Of a DNA stretch of 33,784 bases, positions 1-9,248 are shown piece after piece. Under the pieces are notes generated by a model. It was not told where the DNA came from, did not search any database, and saw nothing but the letters and a program-made list of their open reading frames with translations. The DNA comes from a virus, in the IMG/VR virus record IMGVR_UViG_3300005833_000033, positions 1 through 33,784 of that record; one strand, 5' to 3'. The stretch's first letter is position 1, and every line of letters begins with the position of its first letter. The position numbers and the translations under genes were made by a program.

Positions 1-16
1 GCTCGGGCAAAGCGCC

Positions 17-238
17 ATGAGCCTCTACGGAACGCGTCGTGTTGCGATGGAAGTCCTAAAACGGATTGAGCCAACATGCAATTGTCCAACGCGCTGCGTT
101 TACTGTGGAGCTCGGCGTCGGCGTGACGCGGTAGGCCACTATTGCCCGACGAAGAATTGCAACTGGCAGCACGGCTACAAGGGCTGCACGCTGCACAAGA
201 AACAGCGCGAATACGTATCGCACGAAGGAGAAAAATAA
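17..238 (+). CDS. Small Cys-rich (zinc-finger-like) hypothetical protein
   Basis: This is a 73-aa protein with a cluster of Cys and His residues between about residues 21 and 59 (CNC, CVYC, HYC, NC, GC, H). The spacing suggests a small zinc-binding fold, but I cannot assign it to a named family. There is no convincing ribosome binding site before the ATG at 17. The reading frame is open to the left edge, so the gene may begin outside the window, or at the ATG at 47. The next gene starts immediately after its stop, and that gene's AAGGAG site lies inside the last codons of this one, so the two are probably co-transcribed. The role is unknown. Confidence 0.55.
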   Translation: MSLYGTRRVAMEVLKRIEPTCNCPTRCVYCGARRRRDAVGHYCPTKNCNWQHGYKGCTLHKKQREYVSHEGEK

Positions 239-679
239 ATGGGCATGTACACTGAGATTCACTTCAACGCCGAGCTTCGCAAGGACACCCCGGCTGATGT
301 TCTGGCGGTGCTGCACTTCATGCTTGGTGATGAAGGCGCTGGCGAGCCGGAGAAAATGCCAGAGCATCCGCTGTTTGGCGATACCCGCTGGCGCTTCATG
401 CTCCGCTGCGATAGCTACTACTTCGATGCCGACACGCACAGCACCCTGCGTTTCGATGACATCGCCGGGGCGCATTACCTCTGCATCCGGTCGAACGTGA
501 AGAACTACAGCGGCGAGATCGACCTGTTCGTGGACTGGATCACCCCGTACCTCGACAAGCACGAAGGCGACTTCCTGGGCTTCAAGCGGTACGAAGAGGA
601 CGAGTGGCCGACGCTTATCCATCACCCAAAGCGATTCACGCCGACTTCGTCCCACGACATACACCACGGAGACGCGTGA
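239..679 (+). CDS. Conserved phage hypothetical protein (146 aa)
   Basis: This is an acidic, soluble 146-aa protein that starts MGMYTEIHFN behind a clear GAAGGAG ribosome binding site. It has no membrane segment. It is rich in aromatic residues (RWRFM, SYYFD, FVDWITPYL), which suggests a compact alpha/beta domain. I recognise the general type as one found in phage accessory regions, without a known activity. It follows the Cys-rich gene directly, and its 3' end carries the GGAG site used by the next gene. No catalytic motif is visible and the function is unknown. Confidence 0.8.
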   Translation: MGMYTEIHFNAELRKDTPADVLAVLHFMLGDEGAGEPEKMPEHPLFGDTRWRFMLRCDSYYFDADTHSTLRFDDIAGAHYLCIRSNVKNYSGEIDLFVDWITPYLDKHEGDFLGFKRYEEDEWPTLIHHPKRFTPTSSHDIHHGDA

Positions 680-681
680 AC

Positions 682-888
682 ATGGCCTTCGGCATTGGCA
701 AGATCGCACGACCAACGCTTGCGGAAAGAATCCACGAGCGTTTCTACAAATGGTATGGGCGGCGCTACCCGGATGATCGCGCGATCGTCAGCGCCGTAGC
801 CCACTCCAGGCGCGACATGCGCGATGCCTACGAGGCTGGTTTCAAAGCCGGGCGCAAACAACGCGATGGAGATAAGCATGGATCTTAA
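682..888 (+). CDS. Small basic hypothetical protein (68 aa)
   Basis: I chose the ATG at 682 (MAFGIGKIAR) because GGAG lies 10-11 nt upstream, at 668-671. An upstream in-frame ATG at 604 would overlap the previous gene by 76 nt and has no ribosome binding site. The protein is short, basic and helical, with the pattern DAYEAGFKAGRKQ near the C-terminus, which is common in small phage proteins. Its end overlaps the following Lar-like gene by 11 nt, so the two are likely translated together. The function is unknown. Confidence 0.7.
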   Translation: MAFGIGKIARPTLAERIHERFYKWYGRRYPDDRAIVSAVAHSRRDMRDAYEAGFKAGRKQRDGDKHGS

Positions 889-1348
889 GCCTTGCCCGTT
901 TTGCGGAGGCGCTGCTGCGTTCCGTTGGTGCGGTGGCGTGATGCTGGCCGAATGCACGTCCTGCGGCACGTCGAAGGGCGATAGGGGCGCCTCGGAGGAC
1001 TTCGAGGCCGCTGCCGCCGCAAACTGGAACGCGCGTGCCGTCTGCGTCCCCACGGAAGCTCTGTTGAAAGGATGGCGTTGCAAGGCCGATCCTTCTGGCG
1101 TAGTGCCTAGCGATTGCGCATGGCCGAGCTGCGGTTGTGATCCGCACGTCGAGCGCGTTATTCGCGGGCTTCAGGAATCCGGCTGGACCGTCGAGCAATC
1201 CATACCGAGTGTAGACGGGCGCGATTTCTACGAGCTTTGTCAGCAGTACCGGCACGCGAAGCATGACCCGGTTTCGGAGTTTGATGCCATCAGGGAATAC
1301 GTGCGGTCCGGAAAGTTGCCGTGGGCTTCCTACGAAATAGTGAGGTAA
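878..1348 (+). CDS. Lar-like restriction-alleviation family zinc-ribbon protein
   Basis: The start at 878 has GGAG 6 nt upstream and gives a protein that opens with MDLKPCPFCGG. Residues 1-53 match the Lar-type zinc ribbon: Cys6 and Cys9, then Cys26 and Cys29 (ECTSCG), then the closing W-N-A-R at 50-53. In that family the founding Lar protein of the Rac prophage reduces type I restriction by enhancing modification; most phage members are untested. The protein is 156 aa, about twice the usual length. Its extra C-terminal part has a second Cys group (WRC, SDC, SCGC, residues 66-87) and a helical tail. The neighbouring RyR-domain gene follows within 4 nt. Family assignment is good, but anti-restriction function is only an inference. 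Confidence 0.75.
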   Translation: MDLKPCPFCGGAAAFRWCGGVMLAECTSCGTSKGDRGASEDFEAAAAANWNARAVCVPTEALLKGWRCKADPSGVVPSDCAWPSCGCDPHVERVIRGLQESGWTVEQSIPSVDGRDFYELCQQYRHAKHDPVSEFDAIREYVRSGKLPWASYEIVR

Positions 1349-1352
1349 AAAA

Positions 1353-1577
1353 ATGCTGCCTGACATCGAAGAGGTATCAGCGAAGGTTCACCAAGCCTGG
1401 ATGGAGTCCAAGCGTGCGCAGGGCGTCACCACGCGAAAGCTGGAGGACGGCGAGGAACTGATGGTCCCCTACGATCAGCTTTCGGAGAAGGCGAAGCAGC
1501 TAGACCGGGGGACGGTGCAGGCGGTGTACGCCGCGATCAACGCTTCAGCGCGCCCGCGTGGGCGATGGTGGGAATGA
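1353..1577 (+). CDS. RyR-domain small protein
   Basis: This 74-aa protein has GAGG 7 nt before its ATG. Residues 12-60 follow the RyR repeat pattern: H-x-x-W, a basic helix (ESKRAQG), the charged segment GEELMVPYDQL, then S-E-K-A-K-x-x-D-R and a final helix. RyR domains were named from ryanodine receptors and also occur in bacterial and phage proteins, where they are proposed to bind small ligands such as nucleotide derivatives. The protein is a single stand-alone domain with a short basic tail ending WWE. It directly follows the Lar-like gene and is the last gene before a structured intergenic region. Domain identity is fairly clear; the phage function is unknown. Confidence 0.7.
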   Translation: MLPDIEEVSAKVHQAWMESKRAQGVTTRKLEDGEELMVPYDQLSEKAKQLDRGTVQAVYAAINASARPRGRWWE

Positions 1578-1795
1578 ACAATAGTGCCCTGAACACTATC
1601 GTTATACCGTTACTAAAGGTATGGGCGGCAAACAAGAGAACAACTACCCGAATCCGGGCCGGCGCGGGGCTTAACACTATGCGCGACACGGTAGTTGTTT
1701 CCACTACAAGCGAATCACGGAAACCGTGACTAGCCCCGGCGCCGCGCTTCTGATCGAATACCTCTCTGTTTTAACCCAACCACAGAGAGAAAACC
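1578..1795 (+). promoter_or_regulatory. Structured leader upstream of the 194-aa gene
   Basis: This 218-nt non-coding stretch contains several inverted repeats. A perfect 10-bp pair AACAACTACC (1639-1648) and GGTAGTTGTT (1690-1699) encloses 41 nt. There is a 6-bp hairpin with an AAA loop at 1715-1729. An 8-bp hairpin pairs 1762-1769 with 1782-1789, and its right arm (ACAGAGAG) covers the only Shine-Dalgarno-like bases before the ATG at 1796. An octamer AACACTAT occurs at 1592-1599 and 1673-1680. I find no convincing sigma70 promoter. The pattern suggests RNA-level control of the next gene, but this is an inference from sequence alone. Confidence 0.45.
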
Positions 1796-2380
1796 ATGAA
1801 CATCGAAACCAAGCTGGCCCGTGTATTCACCGCCCTCGCAGGAGATGAGAAGCGCACCGAGTCGACCGCCTCCGCTGTCCTTACCATCGTGAAGGCTGCG
1901 GGCATTACCAAAGTCGAGGACTTCAACGTCGCCGTCCAGGCCGCGTATGAGGCGAACGGCTGGAACCAGAAACCGGGGCGGCCCGTCGCCGGAAGCACCG
2001 CCGACAGCGTCCCTGACACCGTGCGGACTTACGTCTCCTGGGTCCGCGCCGCGTTCGCCGCCGGGCTGCGCGTCGCCCGGTTCAAGACCTTTCAGGAGCT
2101 TCGCAAGGCTCTTGCGAAACGCCGGGCGCCAACCGCAGCTTCCGCACCCCGCGGTGCCGGCAGCGGCGACGTGAAGGTTCCCGAGTCGATCGTCGAGAGC
2201 TTCCGGGGTGTGCACGTCGAGGACGCGAAACCCAATGGAGGCCTTTTCCATGACCTCGCCCTCGTCTATATCAAGCTCTCCGAGTCGGAACGCGGGTTGT
2301 TCGGGCGGCAGTTGAACCAGCTCCTCGGCAAATACCGCGCACAAGCGTTCCCTGCGACGAAGCTGAAGAAAGCGGCGTAA
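1796..2380 (+). CDS. Hypothetical protein (194 aa), monocistronic with leader and terminator
   Basis: This soluble, basic, mostly helical 194-aa protein has no family I can name with confidence. The middle (residues about 75-110) reads like a helical segment, DTVRTYVSWVR followed by a basic stretch with TFQELRKALAKRR, which is a pattern compatible with DNA or protein binding. A linker rich in Ala, Pro and Gly (about 111-125) separates it from a C-terminal helical part. The gene stands alone: a structured leader precedes it, its weak ribosome binding site lies in a hairpin arm, and a strong terminator follows within 6 nt. That layout suggests a separately regulated, possibly highly expressed product. 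The function is unknown. Confidence 0.8.
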   Translation: MNIETKLARVFTALAGDEKRTESTASAVLTIVKAAGITKVEDFNVAVQAAYEANGWNQKPGRPVAGSTADSVPDTVRTYVSWVRAAFAAGLRVARFKTFQELRKALAKRRAPTAASAPRGAGSGDVKVPESIVESFRGVHVEDAKPNGGLFHDLALVYIKLSESERGLFGRQLNQLLGKYRAQAFPATKLKKAA

Positions 2381-2385
2381 AAAGC

Positions 2386-2410
2386 AAAGGGCCCCTCACT
2401 AGGGGCCTTT
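2386..2410. terminator. Probable bidirectional rho-independent terminator
   Basis: AAAGG-G-CCCC (2386-2395) pairs with GGGGCCTTT (2402-2410) around the loop TCACTA, with one bulged G. On the plus strand it ends the 194-aa gene and runs into TTTAACTTT. On the minus strand the stem is followed by TTTGCTTTTT, so it could also end the late operon whose last gene stops at 2592. Confidence 0.75.
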
Positions 2411-2430
2411 AACTTTCGAGACACTGAAAA

Positions 2431-2622
2431 ATGAACTTCGTCCCGCTCACGTCCGGCGAGATCGCGACGCTACGCAACTACGGTGCGGAGCGCGCTCGCG
2501 GGCTGCTGCACTCCGAGTCTTGGCATCGGCTGATGGCGGCCCTGCAGACTCGGCACGACCGCACCCAACCGCAACACCGCCGCCAGGGCGATCAGGAGCG
2601 GGGCGCCCCGCGATTATTGTAG
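2431..2622 (+). CDS. Possible small protein (63 aa), doubtful
   Basis: An open frame starts MNFVPLTSGE just after the terminator. Its first 40 residues look protein-like (GEIATLRNYGAERARGLL, then W-H-R-L-M-A-A-L). The tail is low in structure and overlaps the end of the minus-strand gene at 2592 by 31 nt. The ribosome binding site is weak (GAG 10 nt upstream) and no promoter is evident between the terminator and the ATG. It may be a decayed or truncated gene. I list it with low confidence. Confidence 0.3.
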   Translation: MNFVPLTSGEIATLRNYGAERARGLLHSESWHRLMAALQTRHDRTQPQHRRQGDQERGAPRLL

Positions 2623-2897
2623 ATGGTGGCCGGGTTCGGGTTATTGACCGGCTCGCCGTTGATGACCCCGCGCAGCGAGCGCGGGGACAGCATCCCCTGC
2701 GGGGGCGTAGTGCGGATCGGGATGCCCTTCAGCAAAAGGTCGAAGAACTGATCCATATGTTGGTCAGCCTCAAACCCTAATCGGCGCTGGTTCTCCGCCC
2801 GCGCGGCTGCCGCGGCCTTAGCTTTCTCCCACCGCTGCGCCCAAGGGTCGTCGCGGTCCATGATCGCCCGGATCATTTGTTCTTCTTCGGGGGTCAT
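2592..2897 (-). CDS. Hypothetical protein (101 aa), last gene of late operon
   Basis: This 101-aa protein starts MTPEEEQMIR directly after the stop codon of the 700-aa gene. Its GGAG site lies within the last codons of that gene, so translation is probably coupled. It has a charged N-terminal helix (about residues 2-45, with an Ala-rich run) and a more hydrophobic middle, and no membrane segment. It is the last gene of the late transcript before the probable bidirectional terminator. The position after the internal-type virion proteins suggests a minor virion or assembly role, but no family is recognisable. Confidence 0.7.
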   Translation of the reverse strand: MTPEEEQMIRAIMDRDDPWAQRWEKAKAAAAARAENQRRLGFEADQHMDQFFDLLLKGIPIRTTPPQGMLSPRSLRGVINGEPVNNPNPATIYNNRGAPRS

Positions 2898-5000
2898 TTA
2901 CTCCGCCTCATCGGTTGTGATGTTGTTCGCCTTCATGTATGCCTGCAATCGCGCATTGGCTTCCTGCACCGACTTCGCGGCCCCGATGCCCGCCATGTCG
3001 GCGCGCAGCACCTGGCTGATCGTGTTGAGCATCCCTTTGTCGCCGTGCGTGTAGGCGGTCGCTGCGGCCTTCATGCCAGCGACGTAAGTTAACCCGCTGA
3101 CGAGTACGCCCGGATGCACTTTGCTCGACGTTGTACCCATCGTGCCGCTGCCCGCCCGCGCCGCGAGCCCAGTGCCGCCTCCCATGACAATGTTCTTGTT
3201 GAGGGCCATCTGCGCGGCCTGCTCGATGACTTCCATCGTGTTGCGGAACTCTTTGCCGGCGGGAGCGCTGGTCAGTTCTTCCCAGGTGCGGCGCTTGGCC
3301 GGGGACTCCTTGAGGGTCTGCGACCACTTCGCGGCCGCCTCGATGTTCGGCACCGCTTCTTGCAGGAAGCCGCGCGCGACGGAACGGGTCAGCGCTTCCG
3401 CCTGCGGCGCGTTCGCCGCGCCCTCGCGTTTCGCGATCGAGAGCAACCGTTGCAGTTGCTGCGGCTCGGACACGTTGCCGTTCGACCACAGGAAACGCCC
3501 CACGTCCTCGGGGTTCTTCTTGAGCGCCGCCTTAATGGCGTCGTCATAGACCGTGCCCATCATCTCTTTATAGTCGCGCTGCGCGTCGAGGAGGCCTTTC
3601 ACGACGTCGCCTTTGCCCGCACCGCCCGCAGCGCGTGCGTACGCCGTGTCGGCTTCCTTCGTGAGATCGCCGATCAGCTTGTCATACGCCGCGCTCGGCT
3701 TCCAGTCGGCGGTCGTTGCGCGCAACTGCTCTTTGCGCCGCGAGATGAAATCAAGCGCTTGCTCGGCACCGATGTTCGAGTTCAAGCGTAAGTCCTCGAA
3801 AATACTATTAAGCTGTTCGCGCTCGGCGGGCGCGAGCATACCCCCCGGCACTTTGCTGTCGGCCAGGAGAGCTTTCGAGACCGCCACTCGAACCGGGCGC
3901 AGATCGACCGCCACCCCGAGCCGGTCTGCAGCGTCGAACGCAGGACGCAGGCGCGCCTTTACCGCCTTCTGTGTGGAGTCGGCGAGCGCTTGAATCTCCG
4001 CACCCACCGTCGGCGCGATCTCGGGCACCCCGGCGGGCGTCGTCGTCTCACGAAGCAGTTTGTCGGCCGCGGTCTCCATCTCCTTGTCGAGCACGTCGAA
4101 TTGACGCGGCTGACCCCGGCGGACGTTCGACTCCCACACGCCGGGCATGTCCGTCACCTGGCCGGGGGTCATCACACGATCCGGCGGCAGGCGCTGCCCG
4201 AGCTCGGTGATTGCTTGTTTCTTCGCTGGATCGTCGGTGAGCGCTTGCCGATCCGCCAGCTTCAGATCCTTGGCCGATGGGGCTGGCAGCGCGGGGGCGC
4301 CAACAGGCAACCCCATCGCCTGCCCGGCCTTCAACGCTTGGGTCTTGGCGAGGTCCACGAGCCAAGGCACGCCGGGGATTTTCATGGCGAGTTTGCCAAT
4401 GAGCGGGACGCCAGCGTTAAAGGCCAAGTCTTCGGCGCTCCCCTTCGCCGCCTCCCGCAGGAGAATGTTTTGCGCCTGGGCGTCGTCGATCGCGCCGGAC
4501 TGCACAGCTTTGTTCAAGTTGTAGGCGAGCGCCGTCAGCCGTACGAGGGCTTCAGCCCCAGTCGCGCCGGCAACGCCGCCCGTGAAACCGCCCCGCGCGC
4601 CGCCGGCGGCACCAAGGAGCGCGGCGGCCGGCTTCGCGACGTTGTAGAGCCCGCTGTCGCCGTAGGTGACTTCGCCGGTCTCTGCAAGGTGTTCGACCTC
4701 GGCCTTCTCGCGGGTCTTCGTTGGGTCTTGGATGCCGGAAGCATCTTCGATCGCCTGCGCCTGCGGCTTACCCTTCGGGAGCACGCCGTTGGCCTTCAGG
4801 TAGATTTGCCGGGCCGCCTCGAAGCGCGCTTCCTTCTCCCTCTGCGCGTTCATCGGGGTCGGGCGCGGCTCAGCCTTGCGCACGTCGGCTTGCGAGGCCA
4901 AGGCGGGTGCGGCGCCTTCCAGCGCGGCCGCGATCTCCTCGTCGGTCGCGTCGTCGGGGAACGAGTGCTGACGGCCTTCAAACGTGATGATGCGGGCCAT
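2898..5000 (-). CDS. Putative internal virion / DNA-ejection protein (700 aa)
   Basis: This large, Ala-rich, mostly helical protein begins MARIITFEGRQHSFPDDATD. The segment PDDATDEEIAAAL near residues 15-27 is a short motif seen at the start of many phage ejection and tape-measure-like proteins. A Gly/Ala-rich hydrophobic stretch at about 126-152 and another near 615-640 could contact or cross a membrane. The rest is long charged helices. It is the last of three or four large genes downstream of the nozzle gene, where podoviruses encode the proteins ejected with DNA. No lysozyme or transglycosylase motif was seen. Assignment rests on position, composition and the N-terminal motif. Confidence 0.6.
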   Translation of the reverse strand: MARIITFEGRQHSFPDDATDEEIAAALEGAAPALASQADVRKAEPRPTPMNAQREKEARFEAARQIYLKANGVLPKGKPQAQAIEDASGIQDPTKTREKAEVEHLAETGEVTYGDSGLYNVAKPAAALLGAAGGARGGFTGGVAGATGAEALVRLTALAYNLNKAVQSGAIDDAQAQNILLREAAKGSAEDLAFNAGVPLIGKLAMKIPGVPWLVDLAKTQALKAGQAMGLPVGAPALPAPSAKDLKLADRQALTDDPAKKQAITELGQRLPPDRVMTPGQVTDMPGVWESNVRRGQPRQFDVLDKEMETAADKLLRETTTPAGVPEIAPTVGAEIQALADSTQKAVKARLRPAFDAADRLGVAVDLRPVRVAVSKALLADSKVPGGMLAPAEREQLNSIFEDLRLNSNIGAEQALDFISRRKEQLRATTADWKPSAAYDKLIGDLTKEADTAYARAAGGAGKGDVVKGLLDAQRDYKEMMGTVYDDAIKAALKKNPEDVGRFLWSNGNVSEPQQLQRLLSIAKREGAANAPQAEALTRSVARGFLQEAVPNIEAAAKWSQTLKESPAKRRTWEELTSAPAGKEFRNTMEVIEQAAQMALNKNIVMGGGTGLAARAGSGTMGTTSSKVHPGVLVSGLTYVAGMKAAATAYTHGDKGMLNTISQVLRADMAGIGAAKSVQEANARLQAYMKANNITTDEAE

Positions 5001-6290
5001 TTATTGTTTCCGCTGAAGCTTACCGTTGACGCGGGTCCACTCTTCGCCTCCGGGGGCGGCAGCGGCCGGCGCAGCCGACGGTACTTGCGGCGCGGCGCCC
5101 GAGGCGCCTTTGAGCGCGGGCCTTTGCAGCGGGATCACAGCAACGCCGGTCGCCTTGGCTTTTTCGTCCAGCCGCGCGCCGCCCGCCATGATGCCGTCGA
5201 TATACTCGACCAGGTGCGCTCGCAAGGACTTCACGGGCTGGAAACGGCCCAGCGTCGCAACGGCGGATTGCACTTTGTCGCCTTCCTTCTCGGAGAGCGC
5301 ACCGAGACCAGATGCGCCGGTCTTCGACGCTTCTTTGAGCCGGATGAGGCCGGTGAGCAGCGTGCCGCCGACCACTGACTTGTGCAAGTCCGCGGCGCCG
5401 AGGCCCTTCTCCCCGGCAAGCACACTGGCACCGAAGCCGATGATGCCGCGGTCTTCCTTGCCTGCCGCTTCGCCCGTGACGCCAACGATGTTCGGGAGGC
5501 CGGGGTGATTGTAGAGTTCGGCAGAGGCGTTGATTTGCCGCTGCATGTCCGCTTTGATGTTGGCGTAGGCGTAGGCGTCGTGCTCGTCTGACTTGGCTGC
5601 CTTCTCCGCCTGCAGCGGTGAAACGCCTTTCATCTCCGTGCGGACGACGTCGCCGTTGCGGTCAATGAGTATGACGCGGTCAGGCAGGTTCAGCGTCTTG
5701 AAAGGCCCCCTGCTCACATCCTTGGGCGAGAGCTTCGCCGCGGCGATCTCTTCTCGGGATGCGTTGCGTGAGGCCTCGATACCTTCACGGGACGTGATGC
5801 GCGCGTCGTTATAATCGGCCCGATTGACGTCCGCAGATTCTCTGCGCGTGAGTTCGCGCTCTTGAAGACTCAGCTTCTGCGCGCCTGTCTTCTCGTCGCG
5901 GTATTCCTTCGCTACCGCCATCGCCTCGGCGACGAGCCCTTGCTGCTGGAGGATGCCGATCACCTTCTTGTAGAAATTGTCGATCGACGCCGGATCATCC
6001 GGATTGAACCCCAACGCGGAGACTTGCGCCTTCGCGGCCTGGATGGCTTGCTCGTTGCGAACGGCGGGCGTGCGCGGGTCTTTGCCGACTGCGGCTGCGA
6101 CAGCGCTGCCGAGGCCCTTACCCGCCATGTCCGCGCCTTGGTAGGTCGCAAGACGGTCGGCGGCGAAGCCACCCATGTGTGCGAGATCCGCGAGGCGCTT
6201 CTCGTCGTCCAAGTCTTCTTGCCGGGACACCCGATCGCTGTTGCTGAAAAGGTTCCCGAGCATCCCGCCCGAGTATTGGTTGCCGGCCAT
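5001..6290 (-). CDS. Putative internal virion protein (429 aa)
   Basis: I chose the ATG at 6290 (MAGNQYSGGM) because AGGA lies 6-7 nt upstream and the previous gene ends at 6298. The frame is open further upstream, but that part is an arginine-rich translation lying inside the neighbouring gene. The protein is helical and charged in its first half, with repeated patterns of RE, SREG and SREE at about 145-185. A later segment reads KTGASGLGALSEKEGDKVQ (about 335-355), a pattern found in phage virion-associated proteins. The C-terminus is rich in Ala and Pro. Its position between two other internal-type genes supports a role inside the particle, but the exact role is unknown. Confidence 0.6.
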   Translation of the reverse strand: MAGNQYSGGMLGNLFSNSDRVSRQEDLDDEKRLADLAHMGGFAADRLATYQGADMAGKGLGSAVAAAVGKDPRTPAVRNEQAIQAAKAQVSALGFNPDDPASIDNFYKKVIGILQQQGLVAEAMAVAKEYRDEKTGAQKLSLQERELTRRESADVNRADYNDARITSREGIEASRNASREEIAAAKLSPKDVSRGPFKTLNLPDRVILIDRNGDVVRTEMKGVSPLQAEKAAKSDEHDAYAYANIKADMQRQINASAELYNHPGLPNIVGVTGEAAGKEDRGIIGFGASVLAGEKGLGAADLHKSVVGGTLLTGLIRLKEASKTGASGLGALSEKEGDKVQSAVATLGRFQPVKSLRAHLVEYIDGIMAGGARLDEKAKATGVAVIPLQRPALKGASGAAPQVPSAAPAAAAPGGEEWTRVNGKLQRKQ

Positions 6291-6297
6291 TTTGATC

Positions 6298-7011
6298 CTA
6301 CCAGTCGATTGAGTCGGACGACATGCTGCTGAACGGGGTCTCGATCTTGGGGCCGAACCAGCCGCCGGCTTGGCGTTTAAGCCAGTCGCCAGCCACACCG
6401 AACAGTCCCGTGTCCTTCGCGACGCCGCTAAGTCCTTTGAGGAGTCGCATGCTGGCCGCCGCGCGCGACGGCTGTGTATCCTGCGCCGCGATGCCGGTGC
6501 CTTGCGCGCCGCCCGCCGCGCGCTGGAGCGTGCCCGCGCGGTTGACGTAGGTATCAATCTGCTTCTGGCCGGCGTCCAAGCTGTCGGCCGACATCCTCGC
6601 GTTGCGCGCGTTCTTCGCGGCGTAGAACGCGGCGAGTTCCGGACTCATCGGCGTGCCGTTGGGCGTGATACCTTCGACGCCAGGATTGTAGTTGGCTGCG
6701 CCGAGCATACCGCGCGACAGCAGCGAGCGCCTGAGATCGTCTTCGCTCTTGGCGTCGCCGCCCGCAAGCAAGCCCTGCTGCGCGTTGTAGCGCTGCTGGG
6801 CAAAGGCGTTGGGATCCATGTTGCCCGCTTGCCCAAGCGCGGTCTGCGCACCCTGCATACTCGCATCGTAGACCGGCCCTTGCGCGGCTTTGAGCCTAGC
6901 GGCCGCCGCACGCCGTCCCGCGGCGTCGCCATAGAGGCCTAAACCCGTATCGAAGAGGCCCGGCGCGGCTTTGGTACCGCGGTTCCAAAACTCATCCCAG
7001 CTTGCCGCCAT
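6298..7011 (-). CDS. Putative virion-associated protein (237 aa)
   Basis: This 237-aa protein starts MAASWDEFWN with AAGGA 8 nt upstream. It is Ala/Gly-rich and helical, with Gln-rich and Asn-rich runs (MQGAQTALGQAGN, QQRYNAQQG) and the segment LLSRGMLGAANYNPG around residues 97-111. The C-terminus has a Trp-containing amphipathic segment (GDWLKRQAGGWFG). It sits between the 737-aa and 429-aa internal-type genes, with only a few nt on either side, so it is probably a co-produced particle component. No enzymatic motif is seen. Confidence 0.6.
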   Translation of the reverse strand: MAASWDEFWNRGTKAAPGLFDTGLGLYGDAAGRRAAAARLKAAQGPVYDASMQGAQTALGQAGNMDPNAFAQQRYNAQQGLLAGGDAKSEDDLRRSLLSRGMLGAANYNPGVEGITPNGTPMSPELAAFYAAKNARNARMSADSLDAGQKQIDTYVNRAGTLQRAAGGAQGTGIAAQDTQPSRAAASMRLLKGLSGVAKDTGLFGVAGDWLKRQAGGWFGPKIETPFSSMSSDSIDW

Positions 7012-7022
7012 GATCGTGTTCC

Positions 7023-9236
<2,214 letters not shown>

Positions 9237-9248
9237 GCAGCGCTTCCC

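Noticed and set aside
3990-5378. Long plus-strand open frame (about 460 codons) opposite the 700-aa and 429-aa genes
   Set aside because: It is arginine/leucine-rich, lacks a ribosome binding site, and lies fully antisense to well-formed late genes; long frames on the opposite strand are expected in GC-rich coding DNA.
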